Translations under genes and position numbers: made by a program
The notes under the pieces: generated by a model
What the model saw: the letters and a program-made list of their open reading frames with translations, nothing else
Database searches by the model: none
Told to the model about the DNA's origin: nothing
Shown: positions 52,731-61,381 of the stretch, piece after piece
Numbering within the stretch: position 1 is the stretch's first letter
How the letters are laid out: each line of letters opens with the position of its first letter
Source: Pseudodesulfovibrio hydrargyri
GTDB taxonomy: Bacteria > Desulfobacterota > Desulfovibrionia > Desulfovibrionales > Desulfovibrionaceae
Length of the DNA stretch: 64,000 nucleotides
Assembly (NCBI RefSeq): GCF_001874525.1
Contig: NZ_LKAQ01000001.1
Span: 186,001 to 250,000 of the forward strand
Direction of reading: 5' to 3'

Positions 52731-53605
52731 TGCGTATAGAGGGCTCGCGCATAGCCGTACTCGGCGGCCGGACCGGCCTGCTCGGCCAGGCCCTGGCCTG
52801 TGCCTTCGACAACGCAGGGGCCTTGACCTTCCCCCTGTCCAGGCAGGACTGCGACGTCCTGGACCCGATGTCAGTGGAGCAATGGCTGGACAAGAACGAT
52901 CCGGACCTGCTGGTCAACGCCACGGGCTACACCCAGGTGGACCTGGCCGAGGACGAGCCGGAAAAGGCCTTCGCCCTGAACGGCACGGTCCCGCCCCTGC
53001 TGGCCACCCTGGCCGCGCGCCGGGCCATCCCCTTTGTCCACTACAGCACGGATTTCGTGTTCAACGGCCGGAAGCGGACGCCCTACACCGAATACGACGA
53101 ACCCGACGCCTCCTCGGTCTACGGGATCAGCAAGGCGGACGGCGAACGCGGCCTGCTCAAGCTCGGCTACAAGCGCACCCTGATCATCCGCATCTCCTGG
53201 CTCTTCGGGCCCGGACGGACGAATTTCGTGAAGAAAATCCTGGGACTGGCCGACGCACACGAGAACCTGACCGTGGTCGACGACCAGACCGGCTCCCCGT
53301 CCTACGCCCCGGACATCGCGGAAAACACCCTCAGATTGCTGGAAAAGGACGCCACGGGCCTGTTCCACCTGGCCAATTCGGGCGCCACCTCCTGGCACGG
53401 GCTGGCCAGCACCGCCGTGGCCCTGGCCGACAAGGCGTGCACTGTCTCGCCGGTGCCCACCACGGCCTACCCGACCAAGGCCACCCGGCCGCCCTATTCG
53501 GTGCTCGACCTGTCCAAGTTCACCCGGACCACGGGACTGACCCCGCGCCCCTGGGAAGACGCCCTCAGGCAATACGTGGTGGATGACCTCGGCCTGGGCG
53601 CCTAG
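52730..53605 (+). CDS. rfbD: dTDP-4-dehydrorhamnose reductase
   Basis: The 291-residue RmlD/RfbD reductase has the nucleotide motif VLGGRTGLLGQAL, the STDFVFNG block and the catalytic Tyr-Lys in YGISK. It makes dTDP-L-rhamnose from the keto sugar. It converges with the SulP gene, their ends overlapping by four bases. Confidence 0.92.
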   Translation: MRIEGSRIAVLGGRTGLLGQALACAFDNAGALTFPLSRQDCDVLDPMSVEQWLDKNDPDLLVNATGYTQVDLAEDEPEKAFALNGTVPPLLATLAARRAIPFVHYSTDFVFNGRKRTPYTEYDEPDASSVYGISKADGERGLLKLGYKRTLIIRISWLFGPGRTNFVKKILGLADAHENLTVVDDQTGSPSYAPDIAENTLRLLEKDATGLFHLANSGATSWHGLASTAVALADKACTVSPVPTTAYPTKATRPPYSVLDLSKFTRTTGLTPRPWEDALRQYVVDDLGLGA

Positions 53606-56391
53606 AGCATCAGTTCGCGGACCCTGGCGTTGGCGTCGACAAGCCGTTCGGACAGAAGATTGATCAGGAACCGGTTGACGGCCGTGACCAGCCGGGGCGC
53701 TCGCGCCTCGATGGCATCGAGCTTGCGCAGGGTCATGCGGTAGAGGACGCACTTCTCCGCCGCCCGGATGGTCGCCGACCTCGGGGACAGGGTGTAGATG
53801 CCCATCTCGCCGAAGACCGCGCCCGGCCCGACCTTCTTGAGCCGGATGACCCGTCCGTCGGGCAATTCCAACTCCACGTCCAGACGGCCGGATTCCACGA
53901 AGTACATGGCGTCCGAGTTGTCGCCCTGGCGGAAGACCGCCTCGCCCGCCTGGACCGCCTCGCGCTTGAGGACCTTCATCAGCGCCGGAATGTATTTGGG
54001 TTCCGGAAAGATCGGCACGAGCAGTTCGGGCAGGGTCTTCTGTCGGATTTCCAACATGCCTTCCGCGTCCAGCACGCGGTTCTCGCACCACTCCAGGGCG
54101 TAGTCCAGGTCGAAGAATATCTTGAACTGCCCCTCCTCGTCGCCCGCGTAGCCCAGGGAGGCCATGTGCGACTCCAGCTCCAGCGGGGCGCTGGTGATGA
54201 CCACCTGGATTCTGTTCTGCACGGCGAGCTTATACAACTTGGCGAAGCCGAGGCTCGAGGCTGAGGCGAACCCCCGGGTCAGCCGGAAATCCAGAACCAG
54301 GTATTCCAGGGAGAGCTGATCGGGATCCTCCAGCCGCCTGCGGATGTCCCTGATGAGCAGTTCCATGGAACCCAGAAAGAGGAATCCCTGGACGCGCATG
54401 ATGTGGATGTGGTCGCCGAATTCCTTGAGCACGCGCCGCTGGGCCGAGGCCCGGTCCACGTTGCTGGTGTGCTGGGAGCCGGAGAGCACGTTGCGGACCG
54501 CCCCGCCTCGTCCGGCCCGGCTGACCGTGACCATCAGGGCCAGGGCCACGCCGAAGCCGATGCCTTCGAGCAAGCCGAGAAGGATGGTGGCCGCGAAGGT
54601 CAGCCGGAGCAGCCACAGCTCGGAGCGGCTGGTGAAGGACGACCGGGTGCGCAGCAGCCAGTCGCGGATGAGGTCCAGCCCGGCGTAGACGAGCAGCCCC
54701 TCGGGCACGAACCGGGGAATCACGGGCAGGATGAAGTCCGCGTAGAACAGCCCGACCGCGCAGATCAACCCGGCCACGATACCGGCCAGCGGTCCCCTGC
54801 CGCCCGAGGCGTAGCTGCCCGCGCTACGGCCGAAGGACAGGGAGACCGGCATGCCGCAGCACAGCCCGGAGACCATGTTGGTCACGCCGAGCGAGCTGTA
54901 TTCGCGGCTCAGGTCGCTCTCGCGCCCCCGAATCAGTTCCAGCCGCGTGATCCGGTACATGACCGTGAGCACGGCCAGGGCGACCATGGCCCCGATATAC
55001 AGGCCGTGGGACTTGATCACCGCCCACTGGATGTCGCTGAACAGCAGGGGCGACTTGAGCACTTCCACCAGGTGGACCAGCAGAGAGCCCTTTGGAAAGG
55101 CCACGGGCTCGGCCAGGTCGCGGATCGCGGGAGGTGTGGCCCAGACGCCCGCCGCGTTGCCCGCGCCCACGGCCGCCAGGATCAGGGCCAGCAGGAACAG
55201 GGAATTCTTGCTGCGGAACATGGCGAAAAACAGGATCAGTCCGAAGACCACGCTCGGCCCCATGGTGTAGAGGTCCTGGTCGAGATTGAAGTTGGTCGCC
55301 ACGGACAACCCCAGGCTGTAGACGTTGCTCCAGTCGAGGTTCAGCCCGCCCATCCAGGCGAACGCCCCGACGAGCACGAAAACGCCCACGCCGCCGATGA
55401 CCCCGCCGATAATCTGCAAAGGAATGTAGCGGACGTATTCGCCGAGTTTGAACTGGCCCAGGACCAGCAGGCACAGCCCGGTCAGAAACGCCGCCAGGGC
55501 GAGGCCCGCCAGGAGGGTCGGCAGGATCAGTTCCGGGGCGAAAGTCTCGGCCATGTAGCGGTACATGCTGCCCATGAACAGGAAGAGCACGGCGGTCAGA
55601 ACCGTCTCCGGCCCGACCAGGGCAAAGGGGATGCGGGACAGGAAGGAAAAGAAGATGGACCCGACGATGACCCCGGTCAAAGCCGCGCCGAGCATGAACG
55701 GCAGATACTGGTGCATGCCCCCCTGGGATGCGGCCAGCAAGGACAGGGAATAGACGAAAAAGAGGGACAGCACGCCGGACACGATGCCCGCGTACAGGTT
55801 CAAGGTCTTGCCGCCGCGCAGCAGCCGCCAGCGGTCCGGGTCCCTGTCCTCCTCGATGCTGGTCCCGTCCGCGCCGCCCTTGTAGTCGGCGTCCCAGACC
55901 TGCGGTTCGTGGGGCTCGGCCAGGTCGCTGACGTCTATCTCGCTCTCGTCGACCTCGGGCATTTCCTCCACGGCCCGAAGCGTAGCGCCGCATTGTGCGC
56001 AAGCGACGCCGTGGCCCGGATCCTGAACATGGCCGCAGGCGGCGCAGAGAACGTCCTCGGGTCCTTGCAGGTTCAGGTCGAGCTCGACGCCGTCCAGGTC
56101 AATGGGCCTGAGCGGCTCGCCGTCCCCCCCGTCGGGAAGCGGCTCGCCCTCGGGCGCAACGGCCGCATCGCCCGGCACGCCGGCCGGTTCCTCCTTGTCC
56201 AGGTCATGAGGAGTATCGTCCGGGACGATCCCGGCCGCATCTTCGGCCTCGTTCCCGGTCTTGTTCCCGGCCGCTTCCGGGGCCGCAATGGTCACGCCCC
56301 GGCCGCAACCGGGACAGCGGGCCTTTTTCCCTGTCAGACCGTCCGGGACAACGCGCTCATAACCGCAGGATTCACACTTGAAGATCGCCAC
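53602..56391 (-). CDS. SulP transporter fused to zinc ribbons, STAS and cyclic-nucleotide-binding domains
   Basis: This 929-residue protein starts at a GTG with a weak ribosome site. In order it has a zinc ribbon (Cys6, Cys9, Cys26, Cys29), a second ribbon near residue 115 (CAACGH...CAQCG), an acidic linker, a SulP/SLC26 membrane domain (about 190-610), a STAS domain (about 640-770) and a cyclic-nucleotide-binding domain with FGEM followed by the PRSAT phosphate-binding Arg near residue 860. It should move an anion (sulfate, bicarbonate or similar) under cAMP-type control. Sulfate uptake is attractive in a sulfate reducer but not proven. Confidence 0.88.
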   Translation of the reverse strand: MAIFKCESCGYERVVPDGLTGKKARCPGCGRGVTIAAPEAAGNKTGNEAEDAAGIVPDDTPHDLDKEEPAGVPGDAAVAPEGEPLPDGGDGEPLRPIDLDGVELDLNLQGPEDVLCAACGHVQDPGHGVACAQCGATLRAVEEMPEVDESEIDVSDLAEPHEPQVWDADYKGGADGTSIEEDRDPDRWRLLRGGKTLNLYAGIVSGVLSLFFVYSLSLLAASQGGMHQYLPFMLGAALTGVIVGSIFFSFLSRIPFALVGPETVLTAVLFLFMGSMYRYMAETFAPELILPTLLAGLALAAFLTGLCLLVLGQFKLGEYVRYIPLQIIGGVIGGVGVFVLVGAFAWMGGLNLDWSNVYSLGLSVATNFNLDQDLYTMGPSVVFGLILFFAMFRSKNSLFLLALILAAVGAGNAAGVWATPPAIRDLAEPVAFPKGSLLVHLVEVLKSPLLFSDIQWAVIKSHGLYIGAMVALAVLTVMYRITRLELIRGRESDLSREYSSLGVTNMVSGLCCGMPVSLSFGRSAGSYASGGRGPLAGIVAGLICAVGLFYADFILPVIPRFVPEGLLVYAGLDLIRDWLLRTRSSFTSRSELWLLRLTFAATILLGLLEGIGFGVALALMVTVSRAGRGGAVRNVLSGSQHTSNVDRASAQRRVLKEFGDHIHIMRVQGFLFLGSMELLIRDIRRRLEDPDQLSLEYLVLDFRLTRGFASASSLGFAKLYKLAVQNRIQVVITSAPLELESHMASLGYAGDEEGQFKIFFDLDYALEWCENRVLDAEGMLEIRQKTLPELLVPIFPEPKYIPALMKVLKREAVQAGEAVFRQGDNSDAMYFVESGRLDVELELPDGRVIRLKKVGPGAVFGEMGIYTLSPRSATIRAAEKCVLYRMTLRKLDAIEARAPRLVTAVNRFLINLLSERLVDANARVRELML

Positions 56392-56557
56392 AAGGTACCG
56401 CCGGATTCAAGAGGTGCTACAAAAGTCCGGAAAGGACGAAACCGGTTCCCATATTGTTTCACGCATTTAAGTACATACGTCAACCCAGTCCCACGCGCAA
56501 GCCGACGCTTGGACGTCTGTTCAATATCTTTTTTCCGAAAATTCGCTCCCCGGGTCT

Positions 56558-56584
56558 AAAGTTCCCCATTTATGGGCCGATATA
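56558..56584 (+). promoter_or_regulatory. Sigma-28 (FliA) promoter before the glycosyltransferase gene
   Basis: TAAA (56558-56561), 15 bases, then GCCGATAT (56577-56584) matches the FliA consensus TAAA-N15-GCCGATAA at all but the last base, and GTT follows the TAAA as in the extended form. The next gene starts 85 bases downstream. FliA itself is encoded at 15590. Confidence 0.8.
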
Positions 56585-56668
56585 TTTGGTGCGAGTGAGG
56601 TGAATTGTGTACACGGATCGTACCGGCCTTTCTCGGACAGGAACTCGTAATCCCATGGAAGGGCGACC

Positions 56669-57571
56669 ATGCGCAAGCATACCGTTTCCATAATCGTTTC
56701 CGACCTGGAAACCCACCCGGGCCTGCCGCGGCTGCTGCAGTCCATTTCCCGGCAGTCCGACGGGCTGGACCGGGCCGAGATCGTGGTGGCGGGAAACGGC
56801 GGTCACGCACCTTCCGACGAAAGCCTCTGGCGCGCCATCACCGGCCTGGACGCCGTCCGGCTGGAGACCTTCGAGCCCGACGTGACCCCTTCCCGAGCAC
56901 GCAACCTGGCCGCGGCCAAGGCCATCGGCGACCGGCTCGTGTTTTTGCGCCCCGACCACCGGCTGGACCCCAAGTACCTGACCACGGCCGACGCGGTCTT
57001 CGCGGACCACCCCGGCACCGACGTCATGTACGCGGACTACATCCGGCTCGCGCCGGGCGCGAACCGCTCCATGGGCCCGTCCATGGTTCAGCTGCCGCCC
57101 TACCGCGACGGCCTGCTCCAGGCGCGCGGCTTCCTCGGCCCCGGCGTGCTCATCACCCGCGAGGCCTTCGGATGGACCACCGGATTCCGGGACAACACCT
57201 TCTATCGCGACTGGGACCTGTGGGTCCAGGCCGCGCAGGCCGGTGCCGAATTCTATCACGTCGGCTACCCGCTGACCTCCTGCGAGCATCGCAAGGTCTC
57301 GTTCAAGGAACGGGCCGAAGACGGACGTTGCAAGGCGGTCCTGGTCATCAACAACCAGCATTTCTTCCACGAGCACACCGTGCGCTGGGCCCTTTCCTAC
57401 CTGCGCGGCGAGGCCTGGGCCGAGGCCTTCTCCTTCATGACCATCCCCGGCCCCATGGACGTGACCCGCATGCTCCACGACCACGCCATGCGCACCATGG
57501 GCACCGACACCCTGGCAGAAGAGGCCATCCGGCAGTTCGACCAGGCGGTCATCAACTCCCACCTCCTCTAA
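56669..57571 (+). CDS. Family 2-like glycosyltransferase, probably motility-linked
   Basis: The 300-residue protein has the GT-A start (TVSIIVSDLETHPGLPRLLQSI), an acidic FLRPDHRLD in the metal-binding position and a late ITREAFGWTTGFRDN acceptor-type block. It lies alone behind a sigma-28 promoter. A role in modifying flagellin is therefore likely; other surface glycans are possible. The gene before it on the same side is the divergent SulP gene. Confidence 0.82.
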   Translation: MRKHTVSIIVSDLETHPGLPRLLQSISRQSDGLDRAEIVVAGNGGHAPSDESLWRAITGLDAVRLETFEPDVTPSRARNLAAAKAIGDRLVFLRPDHRLDPKYLTTADAVFADHPGTDVMYADYIRLAPGANRSMGPSMVQLPPYRDGLLQARGFLGPGVLITREAFGWTTGFRDNTFYRDWDLWVQAAQAGAEFYHVGYPLTSCEHRKVSFKERAEDGRCKAVLVINNQHFFHEHTVRWALSYLRGEAWAEAFSFMTIPGPMDVTRMLHDHAMRTMGTDTLAEEAIRQFDQAVINSHLL

Positions 57572-57608
57572 TCAACCATTCATTCAGTAAGATAATGGTT
57601 GCGGAAGG

Positions 57609-57783
57609 CGGCTTCCGATAGCGGCGCATCTGCACATTTTTTCCGTCCGGGGCAATCCTCACGTAGAAGGCTACGCTGCGGTTGCCCCGGCCGGAAGAAA
57701 ATGCACAGCTGCACCACTCTCGAAAGCCTTGTGCGAGCGCGGTAAGAGAGCCGCTGTCGGGTGGCTACGCACCCGATTCGCTC
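57609..57783 (+). repeat. Intergenic repeat, family 1, copy B
   Basis: This copy matches the minus strand of 4301-4473 over its full length. A long imperfect palindrome (about 57635-57703) has arms around GTAGAAGGCTAC, with TTGCCCCGG and CCGGGGCAA as the strongest part. It is directly followed by a family-2 repeat, making the 428-base gap between the glycosyltransferase and aminotransferase genes almost wholly repeat and terminator. Confidence 0.8.
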
Positions 57784-57805
57784 CTTTTTTGAGAGGGAGT
57801 AAAAG

Positions 57806-57945
57806 ACGAATCTTGCGCCCTACCCCGCGAAGCGGTGATAAAAAAGTTTAGGAAGGGAGCGGGGATGGGGGGTTCGGGGGAAGGGGAGAGGGGAACCCTT
57901 TTCTCAAAGGGTTCCCCTCTCCCCTTCCCCCGACCGCCGGAGGCA
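57806..57945 (+). repeat. Intergenic repeat, family 2
   Basis: This copy contains CCTACCCCGCGAAGCGGTGA, AAAGTTTAGGAAGGG, a perfect palindrome of about 50 bases (GGGGAAGGGGAGAGGGGAAC with its complement around TTTTCTCAAAG) and CCGCCGGAGGC. The same order of the last elements is seen at 19235-19301. Its hairpin is one of the strongest in the window. Confidence 0.7.
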
Positions 57946-57978
57946 AAAAAAGGGGCCGCCCTTTGGGCGGCCCCTTTT
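57945..57978. terminator. Bidirectional terminator before the aminotransferase gene
   Basis: GGGGCCGCCC pairs with GGGCGGCCCC around TTT, with seven As on the left and TTTT on the right. It serves the minus-strand aminotransferase-metF series and plus-strand transcription from the left. Confidence 0.88.
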
Positions 57979-57999
57979 GAATAGCACTGGAGACCCGAC

Positions 58000-58941
58000 C
58001 TAGAGGGGGATGCCGGTGTCCAGGAGGTCCTTTTTGAGGAGTTCACGGATGCGGGCGGCCACGGGGCCGGGTTTGACGTCGTGGATGGGCTTGCCGTTGA
58101 ACCGGACCACGGGGATGGCGTCGCCGGTGGTGCCGACGATGATGACCTCGCGGGCCAGGAGGATTTCCTCTTCGCTGATGCCTCGAAAGACGATGGACAC
58201 CTCGCTCTTGATCAGATCCACGGCGCGCATGAGAGTGGTTCCGGCCAGGGCGTTGGTAAACTCCGGGATGACCAGCTTGCCGCTCTCGTCCACGATGCAT
58301 ACGTTTTCGGTGGCCCCTTCGGCCAGGAACCCGTTGCGATCGAAACAGAACGGGAAGTCAAAGCCCTTTTCCTCGGCCTCATGCTTCATGAGCACGTTGG
58401 GCAGGTAGTCGATGGACTTGATGGTCGCCAGGTACGACTGCTTGGCCGGAATGGAGGTCTTGAAGGCGGTGACGCCCTTTTCGTAGACCGATTCCGGCTT
58501 GGGGTGCATGTCGTAGGAGACCACGTAGAGGCTCGATTCCGGGCACTCGGACGGATAGATGCCGAAGCCGCCGGGGCCGCGCCCCAGGAGCACACGGACC
58601 ATGCCGCTGTCCCGGCCGCCCGCCCGGGCCACGTCGAGGATCAGCCCCCGGATGTCGTCCCAGGAGCACGGCGGGGTCATGTAGATGGCCTGGCAGGACC
58701 GCTGCATGCGGGCCATGTGCGGCTCGAGCTGGTAGAGCTTCCGGTCCACGAACTTCATGGTCTCGAAGATGCCGTCCCCGCGATGAACCAGATGGTCGTC
58801 CCAGGGCATGACCATGAGCTTGGGGTCCGTGCAGATCATGCCCACACGGTGCTCGTAGAAGGCCTGGATCTCGCCCGCGCCCGGCCGATCGACGGCCAGC
58901 ATGGCTTCCAGATACGTTTTGGAATCCGCTACCTTGGCCAC
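58000..58941 (-). CDS. Class IV aminotransferase (IlvE/D-amino acid type)
   Basis: This PLP enzyme of 313 residues has the catalytic Lys in IKSIDYLPNVL, the Glu of the GATENV block and the GTTGDAIPV phosphate-binding region, as in branched-chain or D-amino acid aminotransferases and aminodeoxychorismate lyase. GTG 58941 is the start: AAGGAG lies six bases upstream, and the frame before it would overlap asd. The substrate is undecided. It follows asd by ten bases. Confidence 0.85.
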   Translation of the reverse strand: MAKVADSKTYLEAMLAVDRPGAGEIQAFYEHRVGMICTDPKLMVMPWDDHLVHRGDGIFETMKFVDRKLYQLEPHMARMQRSCQAIYMTPPCSWDDIRGLILDVARAGGRDSGMVRVLLGRGPGGFGIYPSECPESSLYVVSYDMHPKPESVYEKGVTAFKTSIPAKQSYLATIKSIDYLPNVLMKHEAEEKGFDFPFCFDRNGFLAEGATENVCIVDESGKLVIPEFTNALAGTTLMRAVDLIKSEVSIVFRGISEEEILLAREVIIVGTTGDAIPVVRFNGKPIHDVKPGPVAARIRELLKKDLLDTGIPL

Positions 58942-58951
58942 GATAAACTCC

Positions 58952-59977
<1,026 letters not shown>

Positions 59978-59995
59978 TTTCCTTACCCCCAAAGA

Positions 59996-60868
59996 CTATA
60001 TATTGAGATTTTTTCCGATTTCAAGAACCGCCTCGGCGCGGTTGAGCGTGTACAGATGCACGCCCGGCGCGCCGCCGTCGATGAGTTCCTGGGCCTGTTT
60101 GGTGGCGTAGTCGATGCCCAGTGCGTACACGGCATCGTCACCGCCCTCCTCATGCGCCTTCTCGAGTGCGCTCAGGAATTTGCCCGGAATGGCCGCGCCA
60201 CACAGGCTGAGAATGAATTTGGCCGACTTCAGGCTCAGAAGCGGCATGACGCCCGGGATGACCGGCACGTTCGCGCCCATCAGCTTGAGACGCTCCACGT
60301 AGTCGAAATACATGCGGTTGTCGAAGAACATCTGGGTGACCAGAAACTTCGCGCCCTTGCGCACCTTGAGGTGGACCATGTCCAGGTCGGACTTGATGGA
60401 CGGGGACTCGCAGTGAGGCTCGGGATAGGCCGCGCCGCCCACGCACAGATCCGGATACCGCGAGCAGATGTACTCGATCAGTTCCGAGGCGTGCCGGAAA
60501 TCCTGGGAACTGAAGTCGAAATTCTCCACGCCCCGGGGCGGGTCGCCGCGCAGGGCCAGGACGTTGTCGATGCCGGCCTTGACCAGGCTTTCCAGAAAGC
60601 CGTCCAGCTTCTCGGCCGAGGCGCCCACGCTGGTCAGGTGGGTGATGGGCTCGAGGCCGTGGTCCCGTTTCATCCGGGTGGCGATCTCCAGGGTGTTGTC
60701 CTGGGTGCCGCCGCCCGCGCCGTAGGTCACGGACGCGAACAGGGGATCGAGAACCTTGAGCTTGTCGACCACCTCGAAAAAGGCGGGCCAGGCTTCCCGT
60801 TCCTTGGGAGGAAAGAACTCCAAGGAGACGAACGGGGACTTCCCGTCGATCAGATCACAAACACGCAA
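59996..60868 (-). CDS. metF: 5,10-methylenetetrahydrofolate reductase
   Basis: The 290-residue MetF barrel enzyme reduces methylene-THF to methyl-THF for methionine synthesis. The start (VSLEFFPPKE) with the catalytic Glu, and the ALRGDPPRG block are typical. It heads a metF-asd-aminotransferase series. The 120-base leader contains a hairpin (ACTTCA / TGAAGT around GCCCGAATCGGGC), which may be regulatory. Confidence 0.93.
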   Translation of the reverse strand: MRVCDLIDGKSPFVSLEFFPPKEREAWPAFFEVVDKLKVLDPLFASVTYGAGGGTQDNTLEIATRMKRDHGLEPITHLTSVGASAEKLDGFLESLVKAGIDNVLALRGDPPRGVENFDFSSQDFRHASELIEYICSRYPDLCVGGAAYPEPHCESPSIKSDLDMVHLKVRKGAKFLVTQMFFDNRMYFDYVERLKLMGANVPVIPGVMPLLSLKSAKFILSLCGAAIPGKFLSALEKAHEEGGDDAVYALGIDYATKQAQELIDGGAPGVHLYTLNRAEAVLEIGKNLNI

Positions 60869-60991
60869 TGCTCACTCCTTCAACAATCACTTCAGGTAAA
60901 GCCCGATTCGGGCAAGTGAAGTTACATACTCCTTCTCGGCTCAACCTTCAATGGCGAAATGGCGTAAATCCACGCGGGGCGGGCATCGGAA

Positions 60992-61381
60992 TCAGCCATG
61001 GAGGGCTTCGACGATGGCGATGTCGGCGGGCAGGAAGTCGAGAGCGATGGCCCCCTTGGGATCGGTCCAGGCCATATTCTGGCCTTCCATACTCTTCAAC
61101 TCACCGGAATATTTTGTGATATGATAGAAATGCAGATGAACGGAAAACTCGTCGTATTCGTGACGCAGGTCGCGCCAAAAGGCGAATTCCTCGGGCGTGA
61201 CGTCCAGTTCCTCGCGGAACTCGCGGACCAGGGCCCGCTCGCGCGACTCGCCCGGCTCCACCTTGCCGCCGGGGAATTCCCACCATCCGGCCATGGGGCC
61301 ACCCTCGGGCCGCTGCACGGCCAGGTACCGGCCGCCCTGCCAGACGATGCCCGCCACCACCTCCAGGACCGGCTTGGTCAT
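60992..61381 (-). CDS. NUDIX hydrolase (MutT-like)
   Basis: The 129-residue protein has a NUDIX box GGKVEPGESRERALVREFREELDV and the MutT-type VLEVVAGIVWQGGRYLAVQR start, so it probably removes oxidised nucleotides such as 8-oxo-dGTP. The ATG at 61381 overlaps the stop of the ABC-F gene by four bases, so it is coupled to it. Confidence 0.9.
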   Translation of the reverse strand: MTKPVLEVVAGIVWQGGRYLAVQRPEGGPMAGWWEFPGGKVEPGESRERALVREFREELDVTPEEFAFWRDLRHEYDEFSVHLHFYHITKYSGELKSMEGQNMAWTDPKGAIALDFLPADIAIVEALHG

